A DNA stretch of 64,000 nucleotides from Acytostelium subglobosum LB1 (taxonomy: Eukaryota > Evosea > Eumycetozoa > Acytosteliales > Acytosteliaceae), in the NCBI RefSeq assembly GCF_000787575.1, contig NW_012236513.1, forward strand, positions 434,001-498,000. Reading direction: 5' to 3'. How positions within the stretch are numbered: position 1 is the first letter of the stretch; every line of letters begins with the position of its first letter. Made by a program: the position numbers and the translations under genes. Positions 10,903 to 23,700 of the stretch are shown piece by piece. The notes under the pieces were generated by a model, which was given only the letters and a program-made list of their open reading frames with translations, had not been told where the DNA came from and did not search any database.

Positions 10903-13289
10903 ATGAAGTCTACAATTTTATTCATTGTTTTGGTTGTTGGGCTGATTGCCACAACACATGCCACCAGTGAAGTTCATATTAGATCATTGATTGCCGAAGC
11001 CAAACCATCATCAGTATGGGAGTTGGAGAGAGATGCCAGACCAAGAGAGAGAATCCAATTCAAGATCCTCTTGAAGCAACAACGTCTGGACAAGTTGGAA
11101 GCATACTTTTGGGTAAGTCCAAGTATGATTGATTGATTGAATGATCAAACACAAACTTACATCACTCAATCAAATATAGGCATGCTCTGATCCAACATCA
11201 GAGATGTACGGTCAGTTCATGACCAGCCAGGAGGTCCAGGATTTGGTCCGCCCAGAGTCTGAGTCATTCGACTTGATCACTCAGATGCTTGTTGATCATG
11301 GTGTCAAATCTGAGGAGATCAAGCACGAGGCCGACTACATCCATGTGGACACTTCAACAAGTGTCGCCTCCAACTTGTTCCAAACAAGCTTCGCCCTGTA
11401 CAGGAACTACAAGAACGGAAAGTCACGTGTTAGATCTGTGGGCGCTGTCTCCCTGCCCGCCTGGACCACCGAGCACATTGACTTTGTCACCGGTCTCACC
11501 GAGTTTGTCGAGAAGAGATCCAAGCAGGACAACTACGCCGCAACTCACTTTGATCACGTCGAGTTTGGTGATGACATCCTCATCACGCCATCTGTCCTCA
11601 AGTCCTACTATGACGTGCCATCCAACGTCACTGGCACTCAATCAAACAACTACCAAGGTATTGCCGCCTTCACCGACTACTTCTCAATGGGCGCACTCCA
11701 ACAGTTCTACAAGAAGTACAACATCCCCGCTCAGAACGTCACCCGTAATGGATCAGACTGTTTCCCAGAGTCATGTGATCAATATGAGTCTGACCTTGAT
11801 GTATGTTACCCAGGTTGTTGTGTGGCCGCATTAATTTTAATGCGGCCAGTCTGTTTCCGTCCAGTTACTACCTCACTAATACTCAATCAACACCATTATA
11901 GATCCAATACATTACATCCATGGGACAAAACATCCCAACTTTGTTCATGGCACATAGTGATGGACAGTGGATTCTGGATTACGCCCAGGAGGTTGCTATG
12001 ATGAACTCGCCACCATTGGTCCAATCGATCAGTTATGGATGGTCCGAGATCGAGCAGTGTGAGATCACCAGCGCTTGCTCCACATACGGCTACAGCTCAG
12101 AGCAGTACGTCACTCGTACCAACAGCGAGTTGCAGAAGCTCGGAGTGATGGGAATCACCGTGCTCGTGTCCGACGGAGACGATGGAGCACCCAGCTTGGG
12201 CGGCGCCTCTGGCAACTGTCCACTCGACGTCGGCACCTACTGCCCAACCGGAGGCTGTGCCCACACCAAGACCCTGTGCTCAGAGTTGTCGTTCGTCACC
12301 GTGTCCAACGGATCGGTCTGTTTCTTCCCTCAGGGTGTTGAGAGTGACGGCTGCAATGGCGTGCTACAGGACAACAACCTGTACGCTGCCATCGCTGTGT
12401 TCAACCAGACCAACAGCCACTGCTCGCTGGCCTTTGAGAACGACCGCTCCAACCTGCCCCACGTCTACTCGACATGCACTTGCGACAGCCTGCAGAACAT
12501 CACCTCCAACGGCTACACCATCTCGCCCTACTCATTCGACCTCTTCAACGGACCCATCTTCTCGGCAGACTTCCCCGCCTCATCGCCCTACATCACATCG
12601 ATTGGTGCCACCCAGTTCCTCGCCCGCAATGGCAAGGTTACCCAAGAGCTCGGAGCATCCATCCTTAGCGGCGCCAAGATCACCACTGGAGGAGGCTTCA
12701 GCACTTTCCAGACTCAGCCTTCATACCAGGCCAAGGCTGTCGGCGCATACTTGACCAACAACAATGCTCTGCCACCATCATACTCGTTCAACCCAGCCAT
12801 GCGTGCCTACCCTGACCTGGCATTCAACGGCCACAACTACGACATCATTGCCAGCACCAACCAGAACAACATGGACCAGTGCCCATGCGCCTCCCTGCCA
12901 GTCGACGGCACATCGTGCTCCAGTCCCGCGCTGGCCGGCCTCATCTCACTGGTGAACGATCGTCTGTTGGCCAACAACAAGTCGCCATTGGGCTTCATGA
13001 ACCCACTGATCTACCAGCTGGCCAGCACCAACCCATTGGCATTCAACGACATCACCGTTGGTAGCAACCGTTGCAACCGTGCCTATTGCTGCCAGTATGG
13101 ATACAGTGCCGCAGCTGGATGGGATCCAGGTAAGTTATGTTTGTTTGGCGTGCATGGATAGTTGTAGCTAGGTGGCATCACTCACTAACTCCCTCGCTCT
13201 CATCATTATCATAAGTCTCTGGTTTGGGTTCAATTGACTTTGAGCAATTCCTTCAAGCTGTCCTCGTCGCCAAGGGCGTCAACCAATAA
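10903..13289 (+). CDS. tpp1: Tripeptidyl peptidase 1 (sedolisin, S53 family)
   Basis: Lysosomal serine-carboxyl peptidase that removes tripeptides from N-termini; human TPP1 loss causes CLN2 disease. About 710 aa from exons 10903-11112, 11180-11800, 11902-13129 and 13216-13289. The first about 20 residues form a clear signal peptide (ILFIVLVVGLIATTHA). A pro-kumamolisin activation domain spans about 25-200. Exon 2/3 joining gives ESDLDIQYITSMG, which holds the Glu and Asp of the catalytic set (ExxxD, as in EASLDVQY of human TPP1). VSDGDDGA holds the oxyanion Asp and VDGTSCSSPALAG the nucleophile Ser. Several NxS/T sites fit a glycosylated lysosomal enzyme. There is a Cys-rich insertion (about 390-470) absent from short bacterial sedolisins. 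All introns have GTAAGT/GTATGT donors. The enzyme is predicted to be active. Confidence 0.95.
11823..11848. repeat. Perfect 12-bp inverted repeat (hairpin) in TPP1 intron 2
   Basis: TGGCCGCATTAA, a 2-nt TT loop, then TTAATGCGGCCA. The arms match exactly. It sits 23 bp after the intron's 5' donor (11801), inside the 101-bp intron. Confidence 0.9.
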
Positions 13290-13320
13290 TAATAATATTT
13301 TAATCAATAAATCAATCAAA

Positions 13321-14788
13321 TTAATTCCTTCCAGGTTTGAGTTGCCAGTGCCAGGTGGACTTGTTGATGATGGATGGATGAGAGTCAACTACATTCTTGA
13401 TGCGCATCAGCCTTTGGTCCTGGCTGGCATAATCCCTAAGATGATAGACAATATTGGTCGTGGCAAAGTTGTAGATGAAGGAGATGGTGGAGTTGTTGGT
13501 GAGTTGTTCAATCAGGTCATCAAACACACTGTCGCTGATAAGGCCAAATGGTAAAGATATTGATGTGGACCCTTTGTTGAGGCCAACCATTCGCGAACAT
13601 TGGAACAACATGTTGGTCTTGAGGTGGTCCACATTGCTGAGTGACTTAAGGAACTCGTCGCTGAATAATGCCCGCTCATTGGATTCCTCAACATAGACCA
13701 ACTCGATGGACAACTTGTGGAGGTGTTTGGAGATCGTTGGATAGTCATTGCTATACCAATCGTAATGCACCAGGGTCAGGTTCCTGATTGTGCTCTCGGG
13801 TGATTGGAGGAGGAACTCGAGTGTCTCGCGTGTCATCTGCTGATTGTACCTGAATGTCTTGAGTGTCTTTGTGCTCTTGAGGTAGGCCAGCAACTTTTGA
13901 TCGAAGTGGACATTGGTTAACAAATCAACGTCGTTGACCTCGAGCATCAGAACGAACTTCTGCAGTTGATGCAAGCCACACGCGACCATATCTTCAAATA
14001 TAGTGCCTCTATGCATGAGTGACTGGCTGAATGATGCATGCGCGCTATGCGGATTGTCATAGATCTTGAACCTCGTGACGTGCCGCCATTGTATTTGAAA
14101 CATTGGATAGATGACCTCGTTGTACTGTAACAGATCGACGTATGAGCCAAACGTGAGGCTGGTGATCGTCTGAGCATAAGGGCTATTGATCAGCTTTGAC
14201 CATTCCTCCAAACAACGATCGGATAGACCATGTACATAGGCATAATCGCCGTCATAGAGATAATCATCGATCTCAAACCACTGTGCAATCTCGATGGCGC
14301 GTAGCCGAACACCTTGCAAAGTAAACGATGGTGTCGATTGAGCCAGTGACCGAGTCGAGTGATCGGACATCCATCTTTGTTGTGATCAATTCGTCGTAGG
14401 CTTGTTCGAAGTCGTTGTCGTTGTGACCACTGTTAAGAGCATCAATCTTGATTGAGCGAGGCGCACACTTGTCCGTTACAGATCGGTATTGGAGGTACTC
14501 TGAGAGGAGATTGTGTTTATCGAACGAGAGCGAGAGATGGGCCGCCGACAGTCTGGACACATGATCTCTCCAGCTCTTCGACACGAGCATCAACTGTCGC
14601 GCCCATCTCTGGCCCTCATCGCTGCTCGATTTCTTTGTAAACTCAGTCCAGAGCAATTCGATGATCACTCTTTGTAGTATATTGCTGATTGGTGCTCCAT
14701 CATATCTTGGCGTTGAATGCGCTTCATCTTTGAGTTGCTGTGTCCATTGCAACTGACTGAACTTACTACACTGATTAGCTCCAGCCAT
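13321..14788 (-). pseudogene. F-box-like dictyostelid family protein with one frame break
   Basis: The ATG at 14788 opens a segment with an F-box-like helix set (ISNILQRVIIELLW then LMLVSKSWRDHVSRL). A second segment ending at 13321 has LRR-like leucine spacing (TITSLTFGSY, LKTFRYNQQ, IRNLTLVHYDW). The two overlap between 14273 and 14370 in different frames, and the total length (1468) is one base over a multiple of three. No GT-AG intron fits the junction. The family is a large dictyostelid group of F-box/LRR-like proteins of unknown function, probably SCF ligase substrate receptors. It is either a recent pseudogene or a base-calling error. Its stop is only 32 bp from the convergent TPP1 stop. 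Confidence 0.6.
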
Positions 14789-14963
14789 TTAAATGTATCA
14801 CTTCACTGATTTCATTTGAACCCTTACCCTACCCTACCCTTGCCCTCACACACACCCTCACACACATTTGACTTGATTTCAATGAAGTTCTCACCTTGAC
14901 TTTCATTTACAATTCAATCAATCATTCGAATATTGAACAGATATAGATATATAGATATTGGCA

Positions 14964-17050
14964 ATGGGGACAAGGATGACCTTGCCTCGTCTATTGCTCT
15001 CATTATTGTTGTTGCTGAGTGTAATAACTACATCAACAACAATATCAGCAGCAGCAGACTCCAATAGCAACAACAACAACAACAATGAACAAAGCTTCAA
15101 CGAAGAGATGGTCATCAAGCCACTGGTTAACGGCAAGCTTTATACTCATGTACAGTTCACAACAAAGTGGAGCGCGAACTTCTACGATCAATCAACTTGT
15201 AAGTAGTACACAGACAAGCATGTCCGTTGGTCCATCACTCTAACATCAATCATTCAATCATTCAATTGAAAGTTCAACACTATGACCTGTTCTCTCGATC
15301 GATCGGCGACTTGATCACTAGAGTGGGCGTGGAGGAGATGACACTTCAGTTTACACAGGGAAGATGGAACTATGCTGACTGGGGCAACCCTGTGCGCTCA
15401 GCACCGGTGGGTGTAGAGCTGATGACTTGGTTGCGCCCGCTCGATAATACAGACATTGACGCGCAGTGGCGTGATCTTACACACTCGCTGTCCGGCCTCT
15501 TCTGCGCCAGCATGCAGTTCCTCTACCAGGTGCCGCATCACACGTCGGTACCCGCGCGATCATTCCGCCCCGAGGGCCAATCCAACATCTATCATCAGCA
15601 GTCGACGGCCACGTCACCGGCCATCCTATCGTTGTCCGACAACAGAACCACACCACTTCAGTTGCGCTACGGCATCCTGCCTCGAGAGTCTGTATGCACA
15701 GAGAACCTGACGCCTTGGGTCAAGCTGCTGCCGTGCCGTGAGCAGGCTGGACTTGGCCGTCTGCTAAACCCACTGCGTCTCTACGATGTTCACTACCACT
15801 CCATGTCGATCACTGTTCGCAAGACCTGTGACAGCGATCAAGGCACCTGTGTCAACCCAACCCTCGAGATCATTCAATCAATCTCGGTTGTCCATGATGT
15901 TAGACAGAAGGGTAAGTTTAGCCTTAGCATCAATCAATCTCAATGGTCTCCATGCTAACACATCCCCTCATAGACCAATCAAAGCCAAAGGACAAGGTGG
16001 ACGTTGATATTGAACAGTTGTTTGGAGTGAAGGGTGGCCTGTCGGCATGCCCTCTGGCATCATCGAGCAAGATATATGTGGTGAACAAGCCTTACGAACA
16101 GAATAATCAACTCGTGTTGACACCCAAGCCATCACTTGCGACCGATGGCTTCCTCATCTACGATCTGATCGCCGACTACTCGGCAAAGAGCAGCCTGAAG
16201 TTGCAACTGCAGTGGAGTCGGTTCACCAAGAACCCGACGCCAGCCCCAATCACAGCGCACAGCCATCTCACTGGCTATGGACAGGAGCGAGGAGGCATTG
16301 CCATCCAAATATACAACAATCACAATCTGCCGATCAACATCACCTACTTCCAGGCCATCCCCTGGTATCTTCGCGTCTACTTCCACACATTCAAGTTCAA
16401 CATCAACAATGAGCGCAAGTTTGAAGACCAAGGTATGTGCCCCCTTCATTCATTCGAACAATGTACATCACTCACTTACTCGCTCAATCAATCAATGATC
16501 AAATATAGACTTCACATTCAAGATGGTATCCCCGGCTGAGACAAGGTCATCGCCATCGACTTTGGAGATTCAGTTTGAGTTGCCAGGCAACTCGGTGTCG
16601 TCCATGTCGATCGAGTTTGACAAGGTGTTCCTGCACTACACTGAACATCCTCCTGATGCCAACCGTGGCTTTGATCTAGGCTCAGGCGTCGTCACGGCCC
16701 AGCTAACAGACAGCTTCCACACCAGCCAACCCATAGACATCGAATGGTCTCCCTACACTTATCGCCATCATAATCAATCAGCATCGTCGTCGTCCACATC
16801 CAAGCCAAAGCCAACAGCTGTTAGGATATACACTGAAGGACTGCTGATCACACTGCCAACGCCAGACTTCAGTATGCTGTACAATGTGATCACGTTGACT
16901 GGAACTGTGTTTGCTCTCTTCTTTGGATCAATGATCAACATGCTCATTCGACGACTCAAGGACACGTTCACAGGCGAGGACTTTGTATCCGATAGACCAA
17001 TTGCCAAAATATACAGGAAGCTAATGAGCTTTATCGATGGTAGATCATAA
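14964..17050 (+). CDS. pigt: GPI transamidase subunit PIG-T (Gpi16)
   Basis: ER-membrane subunit of the GPI transamidase, which attaches GPI anchors to proteins. 624 aa from exons 14964-15198, 15273-15911, 15974-16432 and 16509-17050, all joining in phase 1. A signal peptide (LPRLLLSLLLLLSVITT) comes first. Next are the family motifs LLKPL-like VIKPLVNGKLYTHVQF, HYDLFSRSIGDLI and LTLTQGRW-like LQFTQGRWNYADWG. A luminal domain with paired Cys follows, then a single C-terminal membrane segment (VITLTGTVFALFFGSMINML, about residues 570-590) and a short cytosolic tail. Length and topology match PIG-T (about 580 aa). The ATG at 14964 is the first in-frame ATG and leads straight into the signal peptide. 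Confidence is high. Confidence 0.93.
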
Positions 17051-17772
17051 ACCTTAAGGTCACCATCACCATCATCATCACCATCAGGTCATCATCTTTA
17101 GCCTATTGTTTGTTCTGTTGCATATGCAACAACAACAACGACAACGACTTCAGATTTGCAGCAAATGATCAGTGCAGTGCGGCCCTTAACATAGACGTAT
17201 GTTTGCCGAGCCGGGACATAACAATGTGCAGATGTAGTGCCACTGCTACACTCACTCACTTCAATCGCAAATGAATACCGATTTAGATCTGATCTCTGAG
17301 ATTGATCATCCGTTACGAGTGATGTGGGTCTGTTGCGCAAAACTTTGAGTTTTTGCATAAGATTGTCAGACAACAATCAAACAAACAACATTGTGATGTA
17401 TGAGTGTGGGTGGGGGGGTGGTCATGATGGGCCTTGCCCCAAAGAATTCAAATACTTGTGAATTGATCAGTTGGCTGGCTAAGCATGCGACATGCCAGAG
17501 ATAGTAAGTGATGGTAGGGTAGAATGTGTGGTTGGGTGATTGAATGAATGATTGAATGAGTTAGTGGGCCGTATACCAGGAGTCAAACGCTCAGAACCGT
17601 TTGGACCATTCACAGCCCAGACAGATCAAACATTGATTGATTCTACATTCTGATCAAACACTAATCCATATATACATTCACATAAACAGATAACTTAACT
17701 TTACACTTTGACATTGTTTATTTGATTGTTTGTTTGTCTTTTTCAAACACAACCTTTTCAAACCTTTCAAAG
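17051..17772. other. Intergenic region upstream of the first Roco gene
   Basis: 720 bp. A 92-codon minus-strand frame (17098-17376) has a poly-Val run from a CAA/CGA repeat and no recognisable domain, so I do not call it. The rest is AT-rich with TGAATGA repeats. No clear TATA element is seen. Confidence 0.5.
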
Positions 17773-20700
17773 ATGATGATGGACATGATGGAAGATGAAG
17801 AAGAAATTCTTCAATCAGAGTCCATCATTACAACTATTGTATCACCAACAACAACCAGTAATATTACCACCGCCACTCCAACTTCCATTCCAACTTCCGC
17901 CGCCACCCCAACTTCCACTCAAACTTCTGCGGCCACACCCACAGCCACACCCACAGCCACACCCACAGCCACATCCACGCCAACAACTACCACTACAACA
18001 TCGACCGGCGCCAAACCATCACCAATAAGCAACTTCAATGTACAATTCCCACCATCGACTAGACCAATATCACCATCACCTCTATCTTATTTATCAAGTA
18101 GCAACAGTAGAAACAGAAGTAACAGTAGTATAAGCAGCATTAGCAGTCCAAGCAATAGCCCCAGACCAACCAACAACAACAACAACAATAATATATCATC
18201 ATCAATAATACCAGATGTGGACAGCGACAGTGAAGACGAGGTCATTCACACCTCCTCTATCGCGACACCTTCACTTCCACCATTGCGCAACACAACTTTG
18301 AATGGCTCCAATGACTCTGCGTCATCGTCGTCGACCCCGCCACTTATGACTGGCTCAGCGGGAGAGATCAGACGCGGCAGGCTACCTTCACCAAGGAAAA
18401 TATCCGTTAGTGCCGGCAACGGTTCGCCGGCGATGAATTCTGTTCGCGTCGAGCAACTCAAACTTGGCGGCCAGACTCAGGCCCAGCCTCAGACTCAACC
18501 TCAAGGTCAAGGTCAACCTCCATTGGTGACATCACCACGCAAGGGATCATTGAGTATCATGTCTGGGTCGGCCACAGCAAAGAAGCCAATCAAGTTGCCG
18601 CCATTGATCAGCAGCCAGGGCACGATGCAGAAGCCGATTGGCGCGAGCGAGAAGGTCAAGCACTTCCTGGGCAAGATGTCGCTGAGTAAGGAGCGCATGG
18701 GCAAGCTTGTGCAGCAGACCAAGGAGGTCTACAAGAGCCAGTCGTCGTTCATCGCCCCGACGCCACTCGAACAGACGACTCCATTCGAAGGCATCTTTGG
18801 CATACCATTGCGAGTCATCCTTCGCTACAAGAGCGAGCATGGCAACGCGATGCCCTCAATCCTCAACGATATATTCAATGTGCTCGAGAGCAGCACGGGC
18901 CTGGCGCAGGCACACCTCTTCCGCAATGAGCAACCCCTGCGAGCTTCAGGTGCTGTACAAGACATCGTGCAGCAGTACAACAGCAATGCGCAGGCCGTAG
19001 TCGACCTCAGCCAATACCGCGTCGACGTCGTTGCCGAGCTCCTGGTCGAGTTCATGCATCAACTACCCGAGCCAATCATCAGTTCCGAGTTCTTCGAGAC
19101 CCTTTTGAACTATTACCAGACAGGTATGTTGATTGATTGATCGATTGGGCTTGGAATCATTCCAGCCCCAACCCCACACCCCACGCCCCACTAACACACT
19201 GGGACCATAATGAACACTTTACTCAGAGTCATTGCTGTTGCTGATGCTGAGGAAGATGAACCAGCCAAACAAGTCGATATTGTTTAGGTTTATTAATTAC
19301 CTTAGCGAACTGTTGGTGTACAGCTGCTTCAATGGCACGACGATGGAGTTGCTGGTCGATCGCTTGCACACGTATCTGCTGCGCCCGACTGCGTGCACCG
19401 TGTCAGAGGCGCCACTGTCCGAGCAGCACAGGGCGACAGCGCGCGAGATCTTGACGATGTTCATATCACAGTGTAATCATCTGTTCAAGTCGGACGAAGA
19501 CAAGACACACGAGGATGCCACCATACTATATGTGGAGCGAGTGCTTGTGGCCAACCCACGAGGCCCCGCCACGCCGGGCACAATGTGGTTCACACAGCGC
19601 CACTTGATCTGGCACGCCAAGGATGCGTCGGCAACCACAGCGGCCGCCGATGCCGCTGCGAATGGTGCGACAGCAACAACCGAGCTTGTATTATTATTCA
19701 GTAGCGTGTTGAAGGTGATCATGGCCGCGGCACACACCCGGCGCGAGGCGATGCCCAGCCTCACGGTGTACTGCAGCAGTGACATCAAGACCGTCATCAC
19801 CTTTAGCTTCCAAGAGCAAAGCACCTGTAATTTAGTGTACTCATTCATTAGCGCCGAGACCAAAAGCATGGCCATGGCATTGGCACTGGCACCGACACGC
19901 GCAAGAAGCGCGGCCAGCCGTTTAGACCTGACAGGCATGGAGCTTGACACCCTACCCAGCGAGTTGAAACAGATGTCACGCATGGTCCAGGAGATACACC
20001 TGGAACGCAACCGTTTCCAGGTGTTCCCCGTGGGCGACCTTGCCCGTCTCACCTCTCTAAAGGTCATCCACATGGACGAGAATCAACTCACAGAGATACT
20101 GCCGTTGCATGCTGACTTTATTGGAGCGCGACTGACACATCTCGAGACATTCAGCGTGCGTCGTAACCAACTGACCGTCCTTCCATCACTCTCCAAGTGG
20201 ACCACCCTTTCAACACTCAACATATCCAACAACAATCTTACTGCCCTGCCTCTTGACATATTCCAGTAAGTCAATCATTCAATCACATCTGGAACTATTC
20301 CGATCGCTAACCCTCTCCCTTCCACTCACACACAGACTACAATCACTTGAAGTACTTAAAGCAGCTAACAATCAGTTGGGCGACATTGGAGTCACATCTG
20401 GCGACTTGGGCGCATCATCAAAGTCTCGCCTGAGGTACGTGGACCTGAGCAACAACCAACTTACAAAGATACCAGAGGCCGTGCTAGCCCTGGCCGATCA
20501 TTTACAGGTGCTCTCACTGCATGACAACGTGATCACTGAGCTCTCGCCAGCAATCCAACGATTGACTGGTCTGCTCGAACTCAACCTCAACACCAACAAG
20601 CTGACAGCGTTGCCGCCCCAGCTGTTGATGCTAACCAACCTGAAGAAGCTGTTCCTGGACAACAACCAGATCCAAGCCATCTCCTCGGCCATCCACCGTC

Positions 20701-23700
20701 TGCAGTCTCTAATCGAGTTGCGATTGGCCAACAACAACATCGCGCGTCTGCCTCCTGGCATTGTTGCGCTCAATCATTTGGTCTCCTTGGACATCATGGG
20801 CAACAAGCCACTGCGCGACAACATACCCGAGAAATATGTGGCCCGCGGCAAGGAGGGCATATTCACATACTTCTCCGAGATCATGAGGGCTAACGTGCCC
20901 TGCTACCGCACGCGTGTGATCGTAGTGGGCGAGAAGGCAGCCGGCAAAAGCAGTCTGATCAAATGTCTGCGCAAACTTCCAAAGGCAGCCGTGGCAGCAC
21001 CGTCTCCGACCGACGTGCTCGACATTCACGACTGGCAGTGCCACCTGCATATCGAGGGCGTGGAGGCCAGTCGCAAGAAGAAGCTGGTAACGATCCATCT
21101 ATGGGAGTTTGAGGGCCTCAAGAATGATGTGGGCCACATCTTCTACGTGCCAAACATCGTCTACATGGTGGCATTTAACATCGCCACGCTCTTGGCACAG
21201 GCCGGCCAGCACGGCAACAGCGAGCACAATAACAGCCACGAGCAGACACTCAAGTCATACCTGCATCTGATCTACCTCAAGGACCGCAAGGCCGTGGTGT
21301 ACCTAGCGGGCACTCACCTCGATCAGTGTCCCAAGAAGAGCGCGGCCGAGAAGACAATGGATCGCCTGCTGCTGTACTTCCGCAGCCAGTTCCCCACCCT
21401 TCAGATCTCGATACACTGCGTGTCTGCGACTCGCAGTGATGGCGACGGCCTCAGCAGGCTGCGCCGCGATGTCAAGAACTACGTGGCCAAGCTGCCCATA
21501 CTCAAGCAGACGTACCCGGCGGCATTCATGTTCCTGGAGGACTACCTGCGTGAGGAGGCCAACCTCATGTCACCACCATTGGTCACGCGCAAGCACTTCC
21601 TGCAGCTGGCCAAGACGATGGAGCTGCACAATGAACCACACTTCACGCAGCTCAAGTCATTGTTCAACGCGCTGGGCTCGATCACATCGTTCGAGCAGTT
21701 CATCCGTCTCGAGCCAGGCTCAGCGCCGACCAAGACCGAGGTGATCACGCTCAATCCCAAGTGGATCGCGCGTGCCATCGCATCGCTCCTGGCGCATGAC
21801 CCCCAGGCCCTCCCCTCGACCTCAGCTCCAGCACACGACGATAGCGAATCGATTCGTGGTGTGCTCCCGCACAGAATCCTGCGATATGTTTGGGGACCCA
21901 ACACACAGTACCATGTTCCTGAGCGCTTCTTCTCGCTCTTCCTGTCGCTGCTCGAGTGCAACGACCTCGCGATCAATCTTTACACAATCATCACTGATCA
22001 CACCACTGCACAGATCGACCTGAGAAAGCCCTCGATGGCCATGGCCGCGATGGTCAAGTTCACGGCCAACTCAAAGGTGCGCAATGGACGCTCGAGCTCG
22101 TTCAACTCGCGACTGGGTTGGGTGCTGGTCTCATCGCTGCTGCCTCAGCCCGCGACACCCGTGCGCACTGGCGTGCCATTCACCTGCGAGGCTGTCTGGG
22201 ACGCATACCCCGAGACCCAAGACATGCTACAATACACACGTCGCTACATCTTGGACTTCCTGCCCCACGGACTGTTTGGCCGCCTGCTCTCCAGGCTGAT
22301 GCAAGTCTGCCACCTGCTCAAGTGCTGGCAAAATGTCGCCGTGTTGGTGCCCGATGAAAATGTTGACGGCGGTGGCCAGTCTGCCAGCGCCGCGGACGAC
22401 ACACATGGCGAACGCATATTGGTTGTGGTCGATCCCGCGACCAACACAATCGAGATCACGACGCGAGCGTCTGAGGCATGCTCGGCACTCTCCTTGTACA
22501 TCTACAGCATCACAGACGCGCTCATCACCAAGTGGTACCGCCTCACTTGTCGCACATTTGTGGCCTGCTCACATTGCACATCACTCAGACTGGCCCATCC
22601 TTACTACTTCAAGCTAGACGATTGCGAGCGCGCGATTGTCCGTGGCGAAAAGGACGTATATTGCCAGCAACACAAACAATTACCTGGCGGTGGCAGTGGC
22701 AGCAACACACCAGACATGCCATCGCCATCTCTGACATCCACACAACAGCGCAAGAACTCGTCCAAGAGTATGAATGGCAAGCAACACAGCATGGTGATTG
22801 AGCGAAAGGAGTCAAAGGGTGCGACAGTGTTTGAGCGCAAGGAGTCAACCTCGTCGCTGACATCGTCCAGCTCCTCGGTGGTTGGCACACATGTGCCCAG
22901 CCTCGACCTGACCATCCCCATCCACATTACATCTGTGCTGCTCGACCATGACCTCCTCACGAGCCAGGTCGACGAAATCGACTTCAACGACGTACAGATC
23001 ATCTCGGACCAGCACGTCGAGTACCTCATGTCGACGTCGGTCACCACATCGGTCGGCCGTCTGCACGGCCGCGTCGTCAGCATCAAACGCTACAACGCCC
23101 CGTCCAACAACCCAATCGACTGTAACAAAGTGCTGTCGATGTTCCGCCAGGAGGCACTGGCGCTACACAACCTGCGCCATCCCAACATTGTGGGCATCAT
23201 TGGTATATCGCTCAGTCCCCTGGCCATCATCTCGGCCAATCCCTCGGGTGCCGAGCAAGAGTACGCCACCATTCTGTCCGAGTACACACAAGATCGCCAG
23301 AAGTACCCTGACATGTCCTGGCGACACAAGCTCAAGATTGCCATTGACATTGCACAGGCTATGGAGCCACTGCAACAACTCACACCGCCATGTCTAGTCA
23401 CCAACCTTTCCACATCATCCATTCAACTCGAGCGATCAACCCAAGTTGAATCGGGTGTCAAGGCCTACCTCTGCGACCTCTCCCATGTATCCATTCTCCC
23501 AGCTCTCTTCCCAACAGACAGTATCAATCCAAAGTGTAAGTATCCCGTATGATAGTTTGATGTTTGGTTTATTGATTTATTGATTGACACCTGGAACCAT
23601 TCCACACCACCCATCAAATAGCCTGGCATGCACCAGAGATACTCCAAAAGGTGAACTACCATGAGCTCACTGATGTATACTCATATGGCATCATCTTATA

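Noticed and set aside
17098-17376. 92-codon minus-strand frame upstream of the first Roco gene
   Set aside because: Poly-Val from simple repeat and no recognisable domain.
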